From: Acetobacteraceae bacterium
Lineage (GTDB): Bacteria > Pseudomonadota > Alphaproteobacteria > Acetobacterales > Acetobacteraceae
Direction of reading: 5' to 3'
Assembly (NCBI GenBank): GCA_947371015.1
Contig: CANBNK010000004.1
Coordinates: forward strand, 25,179-89,178
Length of the DNA stretch: 64,000 bases
Made by a program: the position numbers and the translations under genes. Positions 17,313-28,448 of the stretch are shown in pieces. The number at the start of each line of letters is the position of its first letter. The stretch's first letter is position 1. Below the pieces are notes generated by a model. The model was not told the DNA's origin. It saw only the letters and a list, made by a program, of their open reading frames with translations, and searched no databases.

Positions 17313-18248
17313 ATGCGAAGCGTCGCTTTCGTGCTTGCCCTGCTGCTGACGGCGCCGCTTGCCCGCGCCCAGCCGCAGCCCATCACCCTGGTGGTGAACT
17401 ACGTCGCCGGCGGCGCCACCGACATCATCGCCCGGATCATGCAGCCAGCCTTGATCGAGGCTTGGGGCACCCAGGTCGTCATCAAGAACAGCGCCGGGGC
17501 GTCGGGGGCCATCGGCGGGGCGGAGGTGGCGCGGGCGCGGCCGGATGGGCTGACGCTGCTCCTCTCGCCCTCCGGCGGCAGCGTCATTGCGCCGAACTTC
17601 CAGCGGCCGGCGCCCTATACCATCGCCAGCTTCGCGCCGATCTGCCAGGTGGTGGAGACGCCGATGGTGACGATGACGCCGCCCACGACCGGGCTGCGCA
17701 CCATGGCGCAGTTCATGGATCGGGCGCGGGAAGGCAATGGCGGCTACGCCTATTCCACCGCCGGCGTCGGCAGCGGGCCGCATCTGGCGATGATCGCGCT
17801 GGCCCGGCTGACGCGGACGCCGATGAACCACATTCCGTTCCGTGGCAGCGGCGAGGCGGTGCAGGCGATGCTGGCCGGGACCGTCGAGACGCTGTCCGAC
17901 CAGGCCAGCCTTGTCCGGCAATACGGGCTGCACCCGGTGGTGGTGTGGTCCGCCCAGCGCGCCGCGCAGTTCCCGGACACGCCGACGATGCGGGAGGCCG
18001 GGTACGACCTGGAATTCGATATCTGGACCGGCATCTTCGCGCCCGCCGGCACGCCGGATGCGCTGCTGGCGCGGTATGAGGCCGGCTGCGAGCGGATGCT
18101 GCGCAACCCCGCCGTGGTGGCCGGGCTGGCGCGGGTGGACATGAACATCCGCTGGCGCAACCGGGTGGAGCTGGGGCGCTTCATGCAGGCGGAGGACGTG
18201 AAGTTCCGCACGCTGATCGACAGCGCGGGGCTGCGCCGGGGCGAATAG
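17313..18248 (+). CDS. Bug/TctC-family tripartite tricarboxylate receptor (6 of 8)
   Basis: A 311-aa receptor. The track ORF begins at 16674 inside the opposite-strand hydratase gene; ATG 17313 gives a proper signal (MRSVAFVLALLLTAPLARAQ) with GGGGAGAA upstream. Text: TLVVNYVAGGATDIIARI, VIKNSAGASGAIGGAEV and IPFRGSGEAVQAML. The usual ENR tripeptide is changed to KNS, making it the most divergent Bug protein of the set. It precedes the phosphonopyruvate-hydrolase-like gene by 88 bp. Confidence 0.85.
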   Translation: MRSVAFVLALLLTAPLARAQPQPITLVVNYVAGGATDIIARIMQPALIEAWGTQVVIKNSAGASGAIGGAEVARARPDGLTLLLSPSGGSVIAPNFQRPAPYTIASFAPICQVVETPMVTMTPPTTGLRTMAQFMDRAREGNGGYAYSTAGVGSGPHLAMIALARLTRTPMNHIPFRGSGEAVQAMLAGTVETLSDQASLVRQYGLHPVVVWSAQRAAQFPDTPTMREAGYDLEFDIWTGIFAPAGTPDALLARYEAGCERMLRNPAVVAGLARVDMNIRWRNRVELGRFMQAEDVKFRTLIDSAGLRRGE

Positions 18249-18252
18249 CGCC

Positions 18253-18288
18253 GGCTTCCGGTGGTTGGCTTCCGGTGGTTGGCTTCCC
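18253..18288. repeat. 14-bp tandem repeat
   Basis: GGCTTCCGGTGGTT occurs twice in direct tandem, followed by a third partial unit GGCTTCCC. It lies in the spacer between the Bug gene and the phosphonopyruvate-hydrolase-like gene, upstream of that gene's ribosome-binding site. Probably a slippage product. Confidence 0.7.
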
Positions 18289-18336
18289 CTGGGGCGCCGG
18301 CTGGCGGATGCTGGTGGCAACCCGTGGAGGAACCCG

Positions 18337-19215
18337 ATGCCCGACCCTCGCGCCGCAGCGCTGCGCGCCGCCCTGAATGTCCATCGCCCGGCCGTGGCGA
18401 TGGCGGCGCATAGCCCGCTTTCCGCCAGGTTGGCGGAGGAAGCCGGGTTCGAGGCGATCTGGGCCAGCGGGTTCGAGCTTTCGGCGCTGCACGCGGTGCC
18501 GGATGCGAACATCCTCTCCATGGGCACGCAGCTGGAGAATGTGCGCGCCATGGCGGCGGCGGTGCGGATACCCGTGGTGGCGGATATCGACACCGGCTTC
18601 GGCAATGCGGTGAATGTGCATTACCTGGTGCCGCAATTCGTGGCCGCCGGGGCAGCCGCCATTGTCATGGAAGACAAGACCTTCCCGAAGGACAGCAGCC
18701 TGCGGCCCGGCGGGCGGCAGCATTTGGTGCCGGTGGCGGAGTTCCAGGGCAAGATCGCCGCCGCCTGCGCGGCCCGCGGCGACAGCGGCTGCCTGGTGGT
18801 GGCGCGGACCGAGGCGCTGATCGCCGGGCTGGGCGAGGACGAGGCGCTGGCGCGGGGCGCCGCCTATGCCGAGGCGGGCGCGGATGCGGTGCTGATCCAC
18901 AGCAAGCAGAAGACGCCGGAGGAGATCGTCAGCTTCTGCCGCGCCTGGTCCGGCCGGGTGCCGCTGGTGCTGGTGCCGACCAGCTATCCGCAGCTGGACG
19001 AGGCGGCGATCGGCGCCCTGGGCAAGGTCGGGCTGGTGATCTGCGGCAATCACGCCATCCGCGCCGCCGTGGCCGCCATGCGGTCCACCTTCAAGCGGAT
19101 CAGGGCGGAACGCAGCATCGCGGGCGTGGAGGGGGAGATCGCCAGCGTGCAGGAGGTGTTCGACCTGCAGGGCGACGCGGCGATGCGCGGGGTGGAGCAG
19201 CGTTTCCTGCGCTAG
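18337..19215 (+). CDS. PEP mutase/isocitrate lyase superfamily protein, phosphonopyruvate hydrolase-like
   Basis: A 292-aa TIM-barrel enzyme. ATG 18337 follows GTGGAGGAACCCG; the track start (18265) is upstream of this site. Metal-binding residues are in VVADIDTGFGNAVNV, and the gating loop is EDKTFPKDSSLRPGGRQ. From memory, the whole length matches the phosphonopyruvate hydrolase described from Variovorax better than PEP mutase: SGFELSALHAVPDANILSM, ARTEALIAGLG and HSKQKTPEEI. The loop residue is Ser where PEP mutase has Asn and the hydrolase Thr. Predicted to cleave phosphonopyruvate to pyruvate and phosphate, but oxaloacetate or another 2-oxoacid cannot be excluded. Confidence 0.78.
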   Translation: MPDPRAAALRAALNVHRPAVAMAAHSPLSARLAEEAGFEAIWASGFELSALHAVPDANILSMGTQLENVRAMAAAVRIPVVADIDTGFGNAVNVHYLVPQFVAAGAAAIVMEDKTFPKDSSLRPGGRQHLVPVAEFQGKIAAACAARGDSGCLVVARTEALIAGLGEDEALARGAAYAEAGADAVLIHSKQKTPEEIVSFCRAWSGRVPLVLVPTSYPQLDEAAIGALGKVGLVICGNHAIRAAVAAMRSTFKRIRAERSIAGVEGEIASVQEVFDLQGDAAMRGVEQRFLR

Positions 19216-19299
19216 GTGGCGCCGGGCGATGCAGACTCGCGCCGGGCGTTGTAAGCAGTGCAGCGCAAGGCTATGGTACCCGCCTCAGGGGAACAAGAC

Positions 19300-21282
19300 A
19301 TGAACGATTTGTTCGGTGGCAAGCGGCCGCCGAAGGGCGGCGCCGCCGAACCCGACTCCTACTCCGCCAAGGATATCGAAGTGCTGGAGGGGCTGGAGCC
19401 CGTCCGTCGCCGCCCTGGCATGTATATCGGCGGCACCGATGAGAACGCGCTGCACCACCTGGCCTCCGAGATCATCGACAACGCGATGGACGAGGCGGTG
19501 GCCGGGCATGCCAACTTCATCGAAGTGACGCTGGAGCCGGGCAACTGGCTGACGGTGCGCGACAATGGCCGCGGCATCCCGACCGACCCGCACCCGAAAT
19601 TCCCCAAGCAATCGGCGTTGGAGGTGATCCTCACCACGCTGCATTCCGGCGGCAAGTTCTCCGGCAAGGCCTATGAGACCTCGGGCGGGTTGCACGGCGT
19701 GGGGTCGTCAGTGGTCAATGCGCTGAGCGAACGGCTGGAGGTGGAGGTGGCGCGCGACCGCGTGCTGTACACCATGGCGTTTGCGCGAGGCGTGCCGCAG
19801 GGCAAGCTGAAGAATGCCGGGGCGGTGCATAACCGGCGCGGGACCGTCATCCGGTTCAAGCCGGACCCGGAGATCTTCGCCAAGCATGAGTTCAGCGCGG
19901 CCCGGCTGTACCGGTTCTGCCGCAGCAAGGCGTACCTGTACCGGGGCGTGGAAATACGCTGGGCCTGTGACGCGTCGCTGGCCAAGGACGAGACGCCAGC
20001 CAGCGCGGTGCTGCATTTCCCCGGCGGTCTCGGCGACTTTTTGGCCGCGGCGGTGCAGGGCAAGGCGCCAGTGGTGCCAGCGCCCTGGTGCGGCGGGGGT
20101 GACTTCCCTGAGGGCCAGGGCAGGTGCGAGTGGGCAGTGACCTGGCTGGACCATGCCGAGGGCTTCCTCAACACCTACGCCAACACCATCCCGACCCCGC
20201 AGGGCGGCACGCATGAGGCGGGGTTGCGGGCGGCGCTCGTCAAGGGCCTGCGGGCCTATGGCGAGATGAAGAAGGAAAAGCGCGCGGCGACGATCACGGC
20301 CGAGGACCTGCTGACTGGCATGGCCGGCATGTTGTCTGTGTTCATTCGCGAACCGCAATTCCAGGGCCAGACCAAGGACCGGCTGACCAGCCCCGAGGCC
20401 ACGCGCTACGTGGAGCAGGCGCTGCGCGACCACTTCGACCATTGGCTGACCGGCGACCCCGCGACTGCGGACAATCTGCTGGCCTGGGCGATCGAGCGGG
20501 CCGAAGACCGGATCAGGCGGCGGGAACAGAAGGACACGCCGCGCAAATCCGCCACGCGCAAGCTGCGGTTGCCGGGCAAGTTGGCCGATTGCGCGCGGGA
20601 AAGCGCCGAGGGGACCGAGCTTTTTCTTGTTGAGGGTGACTCGGCCGGTGGTTCCGCCAAGCAGGCGCGCGACCGGGAGACCCAGGCGGTGCTGCCGCTG
20701 CGGGGGAAAATCCTCAATGTTGCCAGTGCCAGCACGGAAAAGCTGCGCGGCAACCAGGAGCTGAAGGACCTGATCGAGGCGCTGGGCTGCGGCGTCGGCG
20801 AGAAATTCGACCTGGCCCGCCTGCGCTATGGCCGTGTCGTCATCATGACGGACGCCGATGTGGACGGCGCCCACATTGCGGCCTTGCTGATGACGTTCTT
20901 CTACAAGGAACTGCCGGTGCTGGTGCGGGAGGGCCGCGTCTTCCTGGCGCAGCCGCCGCTGTACCGGCTGCAGCATGGCGGCAAGAGCATCTATGCCAAG
21001 GACGATGCCGACCGCGAGCGGCTGATGAAGAAGGAGTTCAAGGCCAACGCCAAGGTGGAGGTCAGCCGCTTCAAGGGCCTGGGCGAGATGCCGCCGGCCG
21101 CCCTGAAGGAGACCACGATGGACCCGAAGAAGCGCACCCTGCTGAAGGTGGTGCTGCCGGCCGAGGACCGCGCCGCCACCGCCGAGCTGATGGAGGCGCT
21201 GATGGGCCGCAAGCCGGAGCTGCGCTTCAAGTTCATCCAGGACAATGCCGCCCGGATGGATGCCGAGGCGGTGGACGCCTAG
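19300..21282 (+). CDS. parE: DNA topoisomerase IV subunit B
   Basis: A 660-aa type IIA topoisomerase ATPase subunit. GHKL ATPase motifs are IIDNAMDEAVAG, VRDNGRGIPTD and SGGLHGVGSSVVNALS. The TOPRIM domain shows LFLVEGDSAGGSAKQ and MTDADVDGAHIAALL, with QAVLPLRGKILN between. The length, without the long C-terminal insertion of many GyrB proteins, fits ParE. The track start 19258 is 14 codons upstream; ATG 19300 is chosen because the preceding residues are not conserved-looking. Its TAG stop is part of repeat copy D. parC is not in the window. Confidence 0.93.
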   Translation: MNDLFGGKRPPKGGAAEPDSYSAKDIEVLEGLEPVRRRPGMYIGGTDENALHHLASEIIDNAMDEAVAGHANFIEVTLEPGNWLTVRDNGRGIPTDPHPKFPKQSALEVILTTLHSGGKFSGKAYETSGGLHGVGSSVVNALSERLEVEVARDRVLYTMAFARGVPQGKLKNAGAVHNRRGTVIRFKPDPEIFAKHEFSAARLYRFCRSKAYLYRGVEIRWACDASLAKDETPASAVLHFPGGLGDFLAAAVQGKAPVVPAPWCGGGDFPEGQGRCEWAVTWLDHAEGFLNTYANTIPTPQGGTHEAGLRAALVKGLRAYGEMKKEKRAATITAEDLLTGMAGMLSVFIREPQFQGQTKDRLTSPEATRYVEQALRDHFDHWLTGDPATADNLLAWAIERAEDRIRRREQKDTPRKSATRKLRLPGKLADCARESAEGTELFLVEGDSAGGSAKQARDRETQAVLPLRGKILNVASASTEKLRGNQELKDLIEALGCGVGEKFDLARLRYGRVVIMTDADVDGAHIAALLMTFFYKELPVLVREGRVFLAQPPLYRLQHGGKSIYAKDDADRERLMKKEFKANAKVEVSRFKGLGEMPPAALKETTMDPKKRTLLKVVLPAEDRAATAELMEALMGRKPELRFKFIQDNAARMDAEAVDA

Positions 21283-21383
21283 CGTCTGATCGGCTTAGGC
21301 GGAATCGCCGTAAGCCGTGAATCAGTCTCTACAACAACATGCCTGGAGCGTGAGCGCTTCAATCAGAAGCGATCACGGTCTAG
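21279..21383 (+). repeat. Dispersed two-hairpin element, copy D
   Basis: A 105-bp copy that begins on the parE stop codon (CTAG) and ends seven bases before the stop codon of the convergent PH-domain gene. Hairpin 1 is intact; the outer part of hairpin 2 is less well paired than in copy B (CTGGAGCGTGA against TCACGGTCTAG). The position suggests a bidirectional 3' end signal. Confidence 0.85.
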
Positions 21384-21389
21384 CGCCGC

Positions 21390-21905
21390 TCAGCCATCCA
21401 CATTGGTGGTGTTGCGCGGCACGCCCACGGCCTTCCAGGCGTTGCGGATCACCTCGGAGACGCGGATCGGGCTGGGAACGCCGCGGAGGATGTGGACTTC
21501 CTCGGGCTGGCCGCGGCCCTCGGTGGCCTTGATGGTGACGTCGCCGATGCCGAGCAGGCGCTGCCACAGGCTGCGGGTGACCACCACGTCGCGGATGCGG
21601 AACACTTCCACGTCGTCGCGCACCTTGTTCCAGAAGCCGGTTTCCACCAACACACGTTCATTGCTGACGGTGATGTGCTGCCGGCCGAGGAAGCTGAGCC
21701 ACCACAACAACAGCAGGAAGGCGCCGGCACCGACGCCGGCGGCCACTTCCAGCATGGGGTCGAGGCTGAGGAATTGCATTTCCAGCAGGGGCAGGCCGGC
21801 CATCAGCGCCAGGCACAGCAGCGGCGCCACCAGGCCGTAGAAGAAGCCGGCGGAGCGCCGGGTCTCGCGGGTTTCCAGCAAGCGCTGCTCTGGGGGGGTG
21901 GACAT
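21390..21905 (-). CDS. PH-domain membrane protein (bPH2/YdbS-like)
   Basis: A 171-aa protein with two N-terminal membrane helices (about residues 22-44 and 54-75) followed by a bacterial PH-like domain: QHITVSNERVLVETGFWNK, then VEVFRIRDVVVTRSLWQRLLGIGDV, which is the recognisable bPH2 core. Members sit in the cytoplasmic membrane with the domain in the cytosol; function is generally unknown. It is convergent with parE and divergent from a small secreted ORF. Confidence 0.8.
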   Translation of the reverse strand: MSTPPEQRLLETRETRRSAGFFYGLVAPLLCLALMAGLPLLEMQFLSLDPMLEVAAGVGAGAFLLLLWWLSFLGRQHITVSNERVLVETGFWNKVRDDVEVFRIRDVVVTRSLWQRLLGIGDVTIKATEGRGQPEEVHILRGVPSPIRVSEVIRNAWKAVGVPRNTTNVDG

Positions 21906-21955
21906 GGTCGCAGCCTCGCTTCGGTTGCAGCGGTGGCCTGGCGCCAGCCCGCCCG

Positions 21956-22297
21956 ATGATCTTCGACCCAGGGTTTAGGCCGCGAACCCCAGGCGCCGCA
22001 ACCATTGCGGCGGCGGTGTTGCTGGCCATGGTCGCCACCGCCGCCTGGCCGGCGGAACCCCAGCGCGCCGGGGCCAGCGCGGCGGCGCAGCAGGCGGCGC
22101 GGCAGTTCCTGTGCCCGCATGGCGGCAGCCCAAGCTGGGGCGGGCGCTGCCGGCCGGGCAGCGGCGGCGAGGCGCAGCTGCGGGGCTGGGATCGCGGGCT
22201 GCCGCCGGCCGCGCATGTCCAGGCCGGCTGCCCGCCCGGCACCCAGGCCGAACCGGCGTTGGGCGCCGCGGCCCAGCGCTGCCGGCCATTGCCGTAG
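21956..22297 (+). CDS. Small secreted Cys-containing hypothetical protein
   Basis: A 113-aa ORF with a plausible signal peptide (hydrophobic AATIAAAVLLAMVATAAWPA) and a mature part rich in Gly, Ala and Pro with four Cys residues, as in possible disulfide-bonded periplasmic proteins. No family is recognised. Overlapping minus-strand ORFs exist, so coding status is uncertain; the signal-like start is the main support. It would be divergent from the PH-domain gene with a 50-bp gap. Confidence 0.45.
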   Translation: MIFDPGFRPRTPGAATIAAAVLLAMVATAAWPAEPQRAGASAAAQQAARQFLCPHGGSPSWGGRCRPGSGGEAQLRGWDRGLPPAAHVQAGCPPGTQAEPALGAAAQRCRPLP

Positions 22298-22403
22298 CGC
22301 TGGGTCGGCATCGGCGGCGTCGCCCTGGCGGCGGCCCGGCCGCCCAGGCAACCCAGTGGATCACCCGATACCGTCCCCGGCGCCGCGCGACCCAGCCAGC
22401 CGG

Positions 22404-23501
22404 TCACCCATCCTGCCGGGCCAAGGCCGGCAGGCCCGCCGGCCCCCGGGCGGCGATCAGCCGCCGGCCCAGCGCAATGCCCGGCAGTTCCACCCAGCGG
22501 TGGATCGCCATGGCCGCCAGCAGCATCAACCCCAGGCTCAGCGCCAGCCGCAGCGCTGCCCGCGGCAGGTCGCCGTCCACCGGCGGCAGCACCAGCAGCA
22601 CCGCCTGGATCGCCGGCAGATGCGCCAAGTACAGGCAGTAGGACAGGGTACCGAGCCCCTGCAACGGCGCCAGCCGCATCACCCGCCGCAGCGGCTGCGC
22701 CAAGGGGTCCGCTACCGCCAGGCTGGCGTAGAGCGCGGCAATCCAGGGCAGCAGCACCGGCAGTTGCTGCGGCACGGCAAAGGCGAAGCCCTGCGCCAGC
22801 GTCGCCGCCGCCGCCAGCCGCACAACCTGCGGCGTGGCGCGGCGCAGTTCCAGCCAGGCGAAGGCCGAGAGGATGCCCACCAGAAAATGCCCCAGCCGCA
22901 TCGGCAGGAAGCTGGTGGTGCCGCAGAAGCTGAGGTTGCGCCAGGCCAGCCAGCCGCCCAGTATGGCCAGCCCCGCCACCACCAGCACCCGCCCCGGCCG
23001 CACCTGCCGGCCGCCGATGAAGCCGATCAGCGCCGGCGCCACCAGATAGAACTGCCATTCCAGCGAAATGCTCCAGGCCGGGCCGAGGATGGAGCGGGCG
23101 CCACATTCCAGCAGGGCATCCGGCACCAGCCCCTGCACCATGCCCAGCACCAGCAGCGTCCGCAGCAAGGTCTCGCCGGGCGCGCTGAAGTCTGCATGGT
23201 TCAGCCCCGCGCCCAGCGCCGCCAGCAGCAGCATCAGCGCCAGGCAGGCCGCCAGCACCGGGAACAGCCGGAAGAAACGACGCAGCAGGAAGGCACTGTA
23301 GGTGGTGCCGCGGCCTTGCAGCGCCATGGTGATGACGAAGCCGGACAGCAGGATGAAGCCATCCACCGCCAGGCCGCCATAGCTGACCAGGTGCAGCAGT
23401 GGGTTGCTCTGACCCTCCGGCAGCAGGTGCGACGCCACCACCCAGGCCGCCAACAGGCCGCGCAACGCGTGCAGTTCCGGCACGAATTCCGGCTTGGTCA
23501 T
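22404..23501 (-). CDS. Acyltransferase 3 family membrane protein
   Basis: A 365-aa integral membrane acyltransferase (OafA/NodX-like). The track start (23642) overlaps the uvrB promoter region; ATG 23501 begins [15 protein letters not shown], the usual family N-terminus, with the catalytic-type His in VVASHLL and the [16 protein letters not shown] block. About ten membrane helices follow. Family members O-acetylate surface sugars, lipids or antibiotics; the acceptor is unknown and no polysaccharide genes are adjacent. Confidence 0.85.
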   Translation of the reverse strand: MTKPEFVPELHALRGLLAAWVVASHLLPEGQSNPLLHLVSYGGLAVDGFILLSGFVITMALQGRGTTYSAFLLRRFFRLFPVLAACLALMLLLAALGAGLNHADFSAPGETLLRTLLVLGMVQGLVPDALLECGARSILGPAWSISLEWQFYLVAPALIGFIGGRQVRPGRVLVVAGLAILGGWLAWRNLSFCGTTSFLPMRLGHFLVGILSAFAWLELRRATPQVVRLAAAATLAQGFAFAVPQQLPVLLPWIAALYASLAVADPLAQPLRRVMRLAPLQGLGTLSYCLYLAHLPAIQAVLLVLPPVDGDLPRAALRLALSLGLMLLAAMAIHRWVELPGIALGRRLIAARGPAGLPALARQDG

Positions 23502-23662
23502 GCTTGGTCCCGCAACATCAGGGGCGCAACCTATCAGCGCCGCCCGACGCTGCCGCTTCACAGCCGGCGGCTTGGCATCACGTCCCGGCCAGCGGGACAT
23601 CCAGCGCTCAGGCCTCGACGCGCCGGGAGGCAGCCCCCACATTGGCAGCGGAGTGCCGCCGC

Positions 23663-25912
<2,250 letters not shown>

Positions 25913-25962
25913 AATGCCGCGCGCACAAGCGGCAGCGGTGGAACAGCCCCGCCGGATCGTCG

Positions 25963-25989
25963 TTCTCCTGCCTGGTAACCGCAGGAGAA
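25963..25989 (+). promoter_or_regulatory. Hairpin that sequesters the manganese catalase ribosome-binding site
   Basis: TTCTCCTGC and GCAGGAGAA form a perfect 9-bp stem around the 9-nt loop CTGGTAACC, which itself contains the palindrome GGTAACC. The AGGAG Shine-Dalgarno of the catalase gene (25983-25987, 6 nt before ATG) lies wholly inside the 3' arm, so folding would block ribosome access. Confidence 0.65.
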
Positions 25990-25993
25990 GCCT

Positions 25994-26773
25994 ATGTTTT
26001 TTCATCGCAAGGAACTGATGTTCCCGGTCAAGGTCGGCACCCCCAACGCGCGCTTCGGCCAGTTTCTGCTGGAGCAATTCGGCGGCGCCACCGGCGAACT
26101 CACCGCCTCGCTGCAATACTGGGTGCAGTCCTTCCACGTGCAGGATGCCGGTATCCGCGACATGCTGCAGGACATTGCCATCGAGGAGTTCAGCCACCTG
26201 GAAATGGTCGGCCGGATGATCGAGCTGCATTGCCAGGGGCCGAAGCGCCAGGCCGCCGAGCAATCGACGCTCTTTGCCATCCGCGGTATCGGCCCGCACT
26301 TCCTGGACAGCCAGGGCCAGGCCTGGACCGCGGCCTACATCAATGAAGGCGGCAACGTCGTGCGCGACCTGCGCGCCAACATCGCCTCCGAGGCTGGCGC
26401 CCGGCAAACCTACGAGGCGCTGATCAATGCCTGCGACGACGCCGGCACCAAGGAAGCGCTGACCTTCCTGCTGACGCGCGAGATCAGCCACACGCAGATG
26501 TTCATGCAGGCGCTGCACAGCATGGGCAAGCTGGACGAGCCGATGTTCGGCACGGTGCAGCCGGACGAGACGGTGGATCTGTACTTCAACCTGTCGCGCA
26601 ACGGCGCGCTGGACCGGCGCGGCGCCTGGAACCAGGAGCCAACCTTCCGCTACGTGGATGACCCCTCCCCGCAGGGCCAGGTGCCGGCCGAGGTGGTCAA
26701 CCCCGATGACGAGAAGATGGCCACCCCGGGGGGCCAGGGGGCCAAGGCCAAGGCCGCCAGCACCACGCGCTGA
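25994..26773 (+). CDS. Manganese catalase (non-haem)
   Basis: A 259-aa di-manganese catalase of ferritin-like fold that decomposes hydrogen peroxide. The expected carboxylate and His ligands can be counted: E35 (GATGELTASLQYW), E65 and H68 (IEEFSHLEM), E133 (ASEAGARQTYE) and H166 (TREISHTQMF). The C-terminal tail is Lys/Ala-rich and ends ASTTR. Length is in the usual range. The ribosome-binding site is buried in a hairpin, suggesting translational control. It stands alone between uvrB and an SRPBCC gene. Confidence 0.92.
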   Translation: MFFHRKELMFPVKVGTPNARFGQFLLEQFGGATGELTASLQYWVQSFHVQDAGIRDMLQDIAIEEFSHLEMVGRMIELHCQGPKRQAAEQSTLFAIRGIGPHFLDSQGQAWTAAYINEGGNVVRDLRANIASEAGARQTYEALINACDDAGTKEALTFLLTREISHTQMFMQALHSMGKLDEPMFGTVQPDETVDLYFNLSRNGALDRRGAWNQEPTFRYVDDPSPQGQVPAEVVNPDDEKMATPGGQGAKAKAASTTR

Positions 26774-26837
26774 CGCAACCGCAGCGGCCACCGCGCGTTG
26801 CCGGCCTCTATGGGATTGCGCGGGGGCTGTGGCGGCA

Positions 26838-27338
26838 ATGGGTGACTATACCGGCAGGATCGATATCCACCGTCCGGCCGAGGAGGCTTTCGCCTTCCTG
26901 GCCGATATCGGCAACATGCCGCGCTACCTGCCCTCGGTGCGCCAGGCGCGGGCCGAAGGCGGCGACCGGATCGTGCTGGATGGCGAGGCCGAGGGCCGTG
27001 CCTGGCAGGCCGAGGGCTGGATGGACGTGGACCCCGAGCGCCGGCAGATGCGCTGGGGCAGCGATGCGCTGGTCTATTACAAGGGCGAGTTGCAGGTGAC
27101 CGGCCAGGGCGACCGTTGCCAGGTGGAGCTGCGCCTGCACCTGGTGCCGCTGCCGCATATCGCCGCCCGCATGGTGGAGAAATCCGGCAGCGTCGAGGCC
27201 GGGTTGAAGCACGCGCTGGAACGCACGCTGGAGAGCATCCGCCAGGCGGTGGAGGGCAGCGGCCCCATGCGCGGCAAGCAGCAGCCCGGCGCCAAGCTGT
27301 TCGGCCGCGGCGCCATGATGAAGCCGGAGAGCCGCTGA
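26838..27338 (+). CDS. SRPBCC (polyketide cyclase/dehydrase-like) family protein
   Basis: A 166-aa START-like fold protein. ATG 26838 is preferred over the track start; the product opens GDYTGRIDIHRPAEEAFAFLADI, the standard beginning of this family, and continues with the helix AARMVEKSGSVEAGLKHALERTLESIR. Such domains bind a hydrophobic ligand or act as Hsp90-type co-chaperones. The basic tail (MRGKQQPGAKLFGRG) is unusual and may be disordered. The location after the catalase gene suggests, but does not prove, a stress link. Confidence 0.75.
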   Translation: MGDYTGRIDIHRPAEEAFAFLADIGNMPRYLPSVRQARAEGGDRIVLDGEAEGRAWQAEGWMDVDPERRQMRWGSDALVYYKGELQVTGQGDRCQVELRLHLVPLPHIAARMVEKSGSVEAGLKHALERTLESIRQAVEGSGPMRGKQQPGAKLFGRGAMMKPESR

Positions 27339-27428
27339 CCTCCCGCGCCGAACTGCCCAGGCCGCGATCAATGCTTCAGCGGGCGGTGATCCGGGTCTAG
27401 CCTGCCCTCAACGAAGCAGGAGGGGGCG

Positions 27429-28397
27429 GTGGTGGCACATCTCGGAAGGCGGGCGCTGATCGGCGGCCTGGCGCTGCCAGCCCTGGCCCGGGCGCAGGGC
27501 GAATGGCCCACGCGGCCGTTGCGCATCATCGCGCCCTATACCCCCGGCGGCGGCATCGACACCACGGCGCGGCTGCTGGCCCTGGTGATGGGCCGCGAGC
27601 TGGGCCAGCCGGTGGTGGTGGAGAACCGGCCGGGTTCCGCCGGCATGATCGGCGCCGCCGAGGCATCCCGCGGCCAGCCGGACGGCTACACGCTGCTGGT
27701 GGATGCGATCCCGCATGTTGCCAATCCGCAGGTGCTGACGGGCATTCCCTTCGACTACCTGACCGCCTTCGCGCCGGTCTCGCTCAGCGTCATCGTGCCG
27801 CATGTGATGGTGGTGCCGCTGTCCTCGCCGGCTCGTACGGTCGCGGAGTTCATCGCGCTGGCCAAGGCGCGGCCGGGCCAGCTGGCCTACGGCACCCCGG
27901 GCGCGCTGACCGCCAGCCACTTCGCCAGCGCGCTGCTGGCCAATCGGGCGGGGATTGAGCTGGTCCACGTGCCGTATCGGGGCGGCACCGCTGCACTGCC
28001 GGACCTGATGAGCGGCAACATCGCCATGATGATGGGCACCGTCTCCTCCTCCGTCCCGCTGGTGACGGAAGGCCGCATCCGCTGCATCGGCGTCACCACC
28101 AAGACGCGGCTGGCCAACCTGCCGGAGGTGCCGACCATCGCCGAGCAGGGCCTGCCGGGCTACGAGATGAACGAATGGAACGGCCTGTTCACCGTGGCCG
28201 GCACGCCGCCGGCGGTGCTGGCGCGGCTCAGCGCCGCGGCCCAGGCGACCATGCGCGACCCCGTGGTGCAGGCACGCATGGCCACGCTGGGGCTGATCCC
28301 CGTCGGCAGCACGGCGGAGGATTTCGCCAGCTTCATCGCCGGTCAGCGGGAGATTGTCCGCACGCTGATCGCGGACAACCGGATGAGTGCGGGCTGA
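27429..28397 (+). CDS. Bug/TctC-family tripartite tricarboxylate receptor (7 of 8)
   Basis: A 322-aa receptor starting at a GTG (GTG 27432 is also possible) behind GGAGGGGGCG. Signal LGRRALIGGLALPALARAQ, then RIIAPYTPGGGIDTTARL, VVENRPGSAGMIGAAE and VPYRGGTAALPDLMSGNIA. It stands alone on the plus strand and converges on the leftward operon at 28449-35033. Confidence 0.88.
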   Translation: MVAHLGRRALIGGLALPALARAQGEWPTRPLRIIAPYTPGGGIDTTARLLALVMGRELGQPVVVENRPGSAGMIGAAEASRGQPDGYTLLVDAIPHVANPQVLTGIPFDYLTAFAPVSLSVIVPHVMVVPLSSPARTVAEFIALAKARPGQLAYGTPGALTASHFASALLANRAGIELVHVPYRGGTAALPDLMSGNIAMMMGTVSSSVPLVTEGRIRCIGVTTKTRLANLPEVPTIAEQGLPGYEMNEWNGLFTVAGTPPAVLARLSAAAQATMRDPVVQARMATLGLIPVGSTAEDFASFIAGQREIVRTLIADNRMSAG

Positions 28398-28405
28398 GGT
28401 CGGAT

Positions 28406-28433
28406 CGCCGCAGGGCCGCAAGGCCCGCAGGCG
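28406..28433. repeat. GC-rich hairpin motif, copy 2
   Basis: CGCCGCAGGGCC-GCAA-GGCCCGCAGGCG is a near-perfect palindrome between two convergent genes, likely a bidirectional terminator. It resembles the motif at 15422-15449 in core sequence and in the trailing GTGAA. Confidence 0.5.
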
Positions 28434-28448
28434 TGAAGCCGCCCGCCG

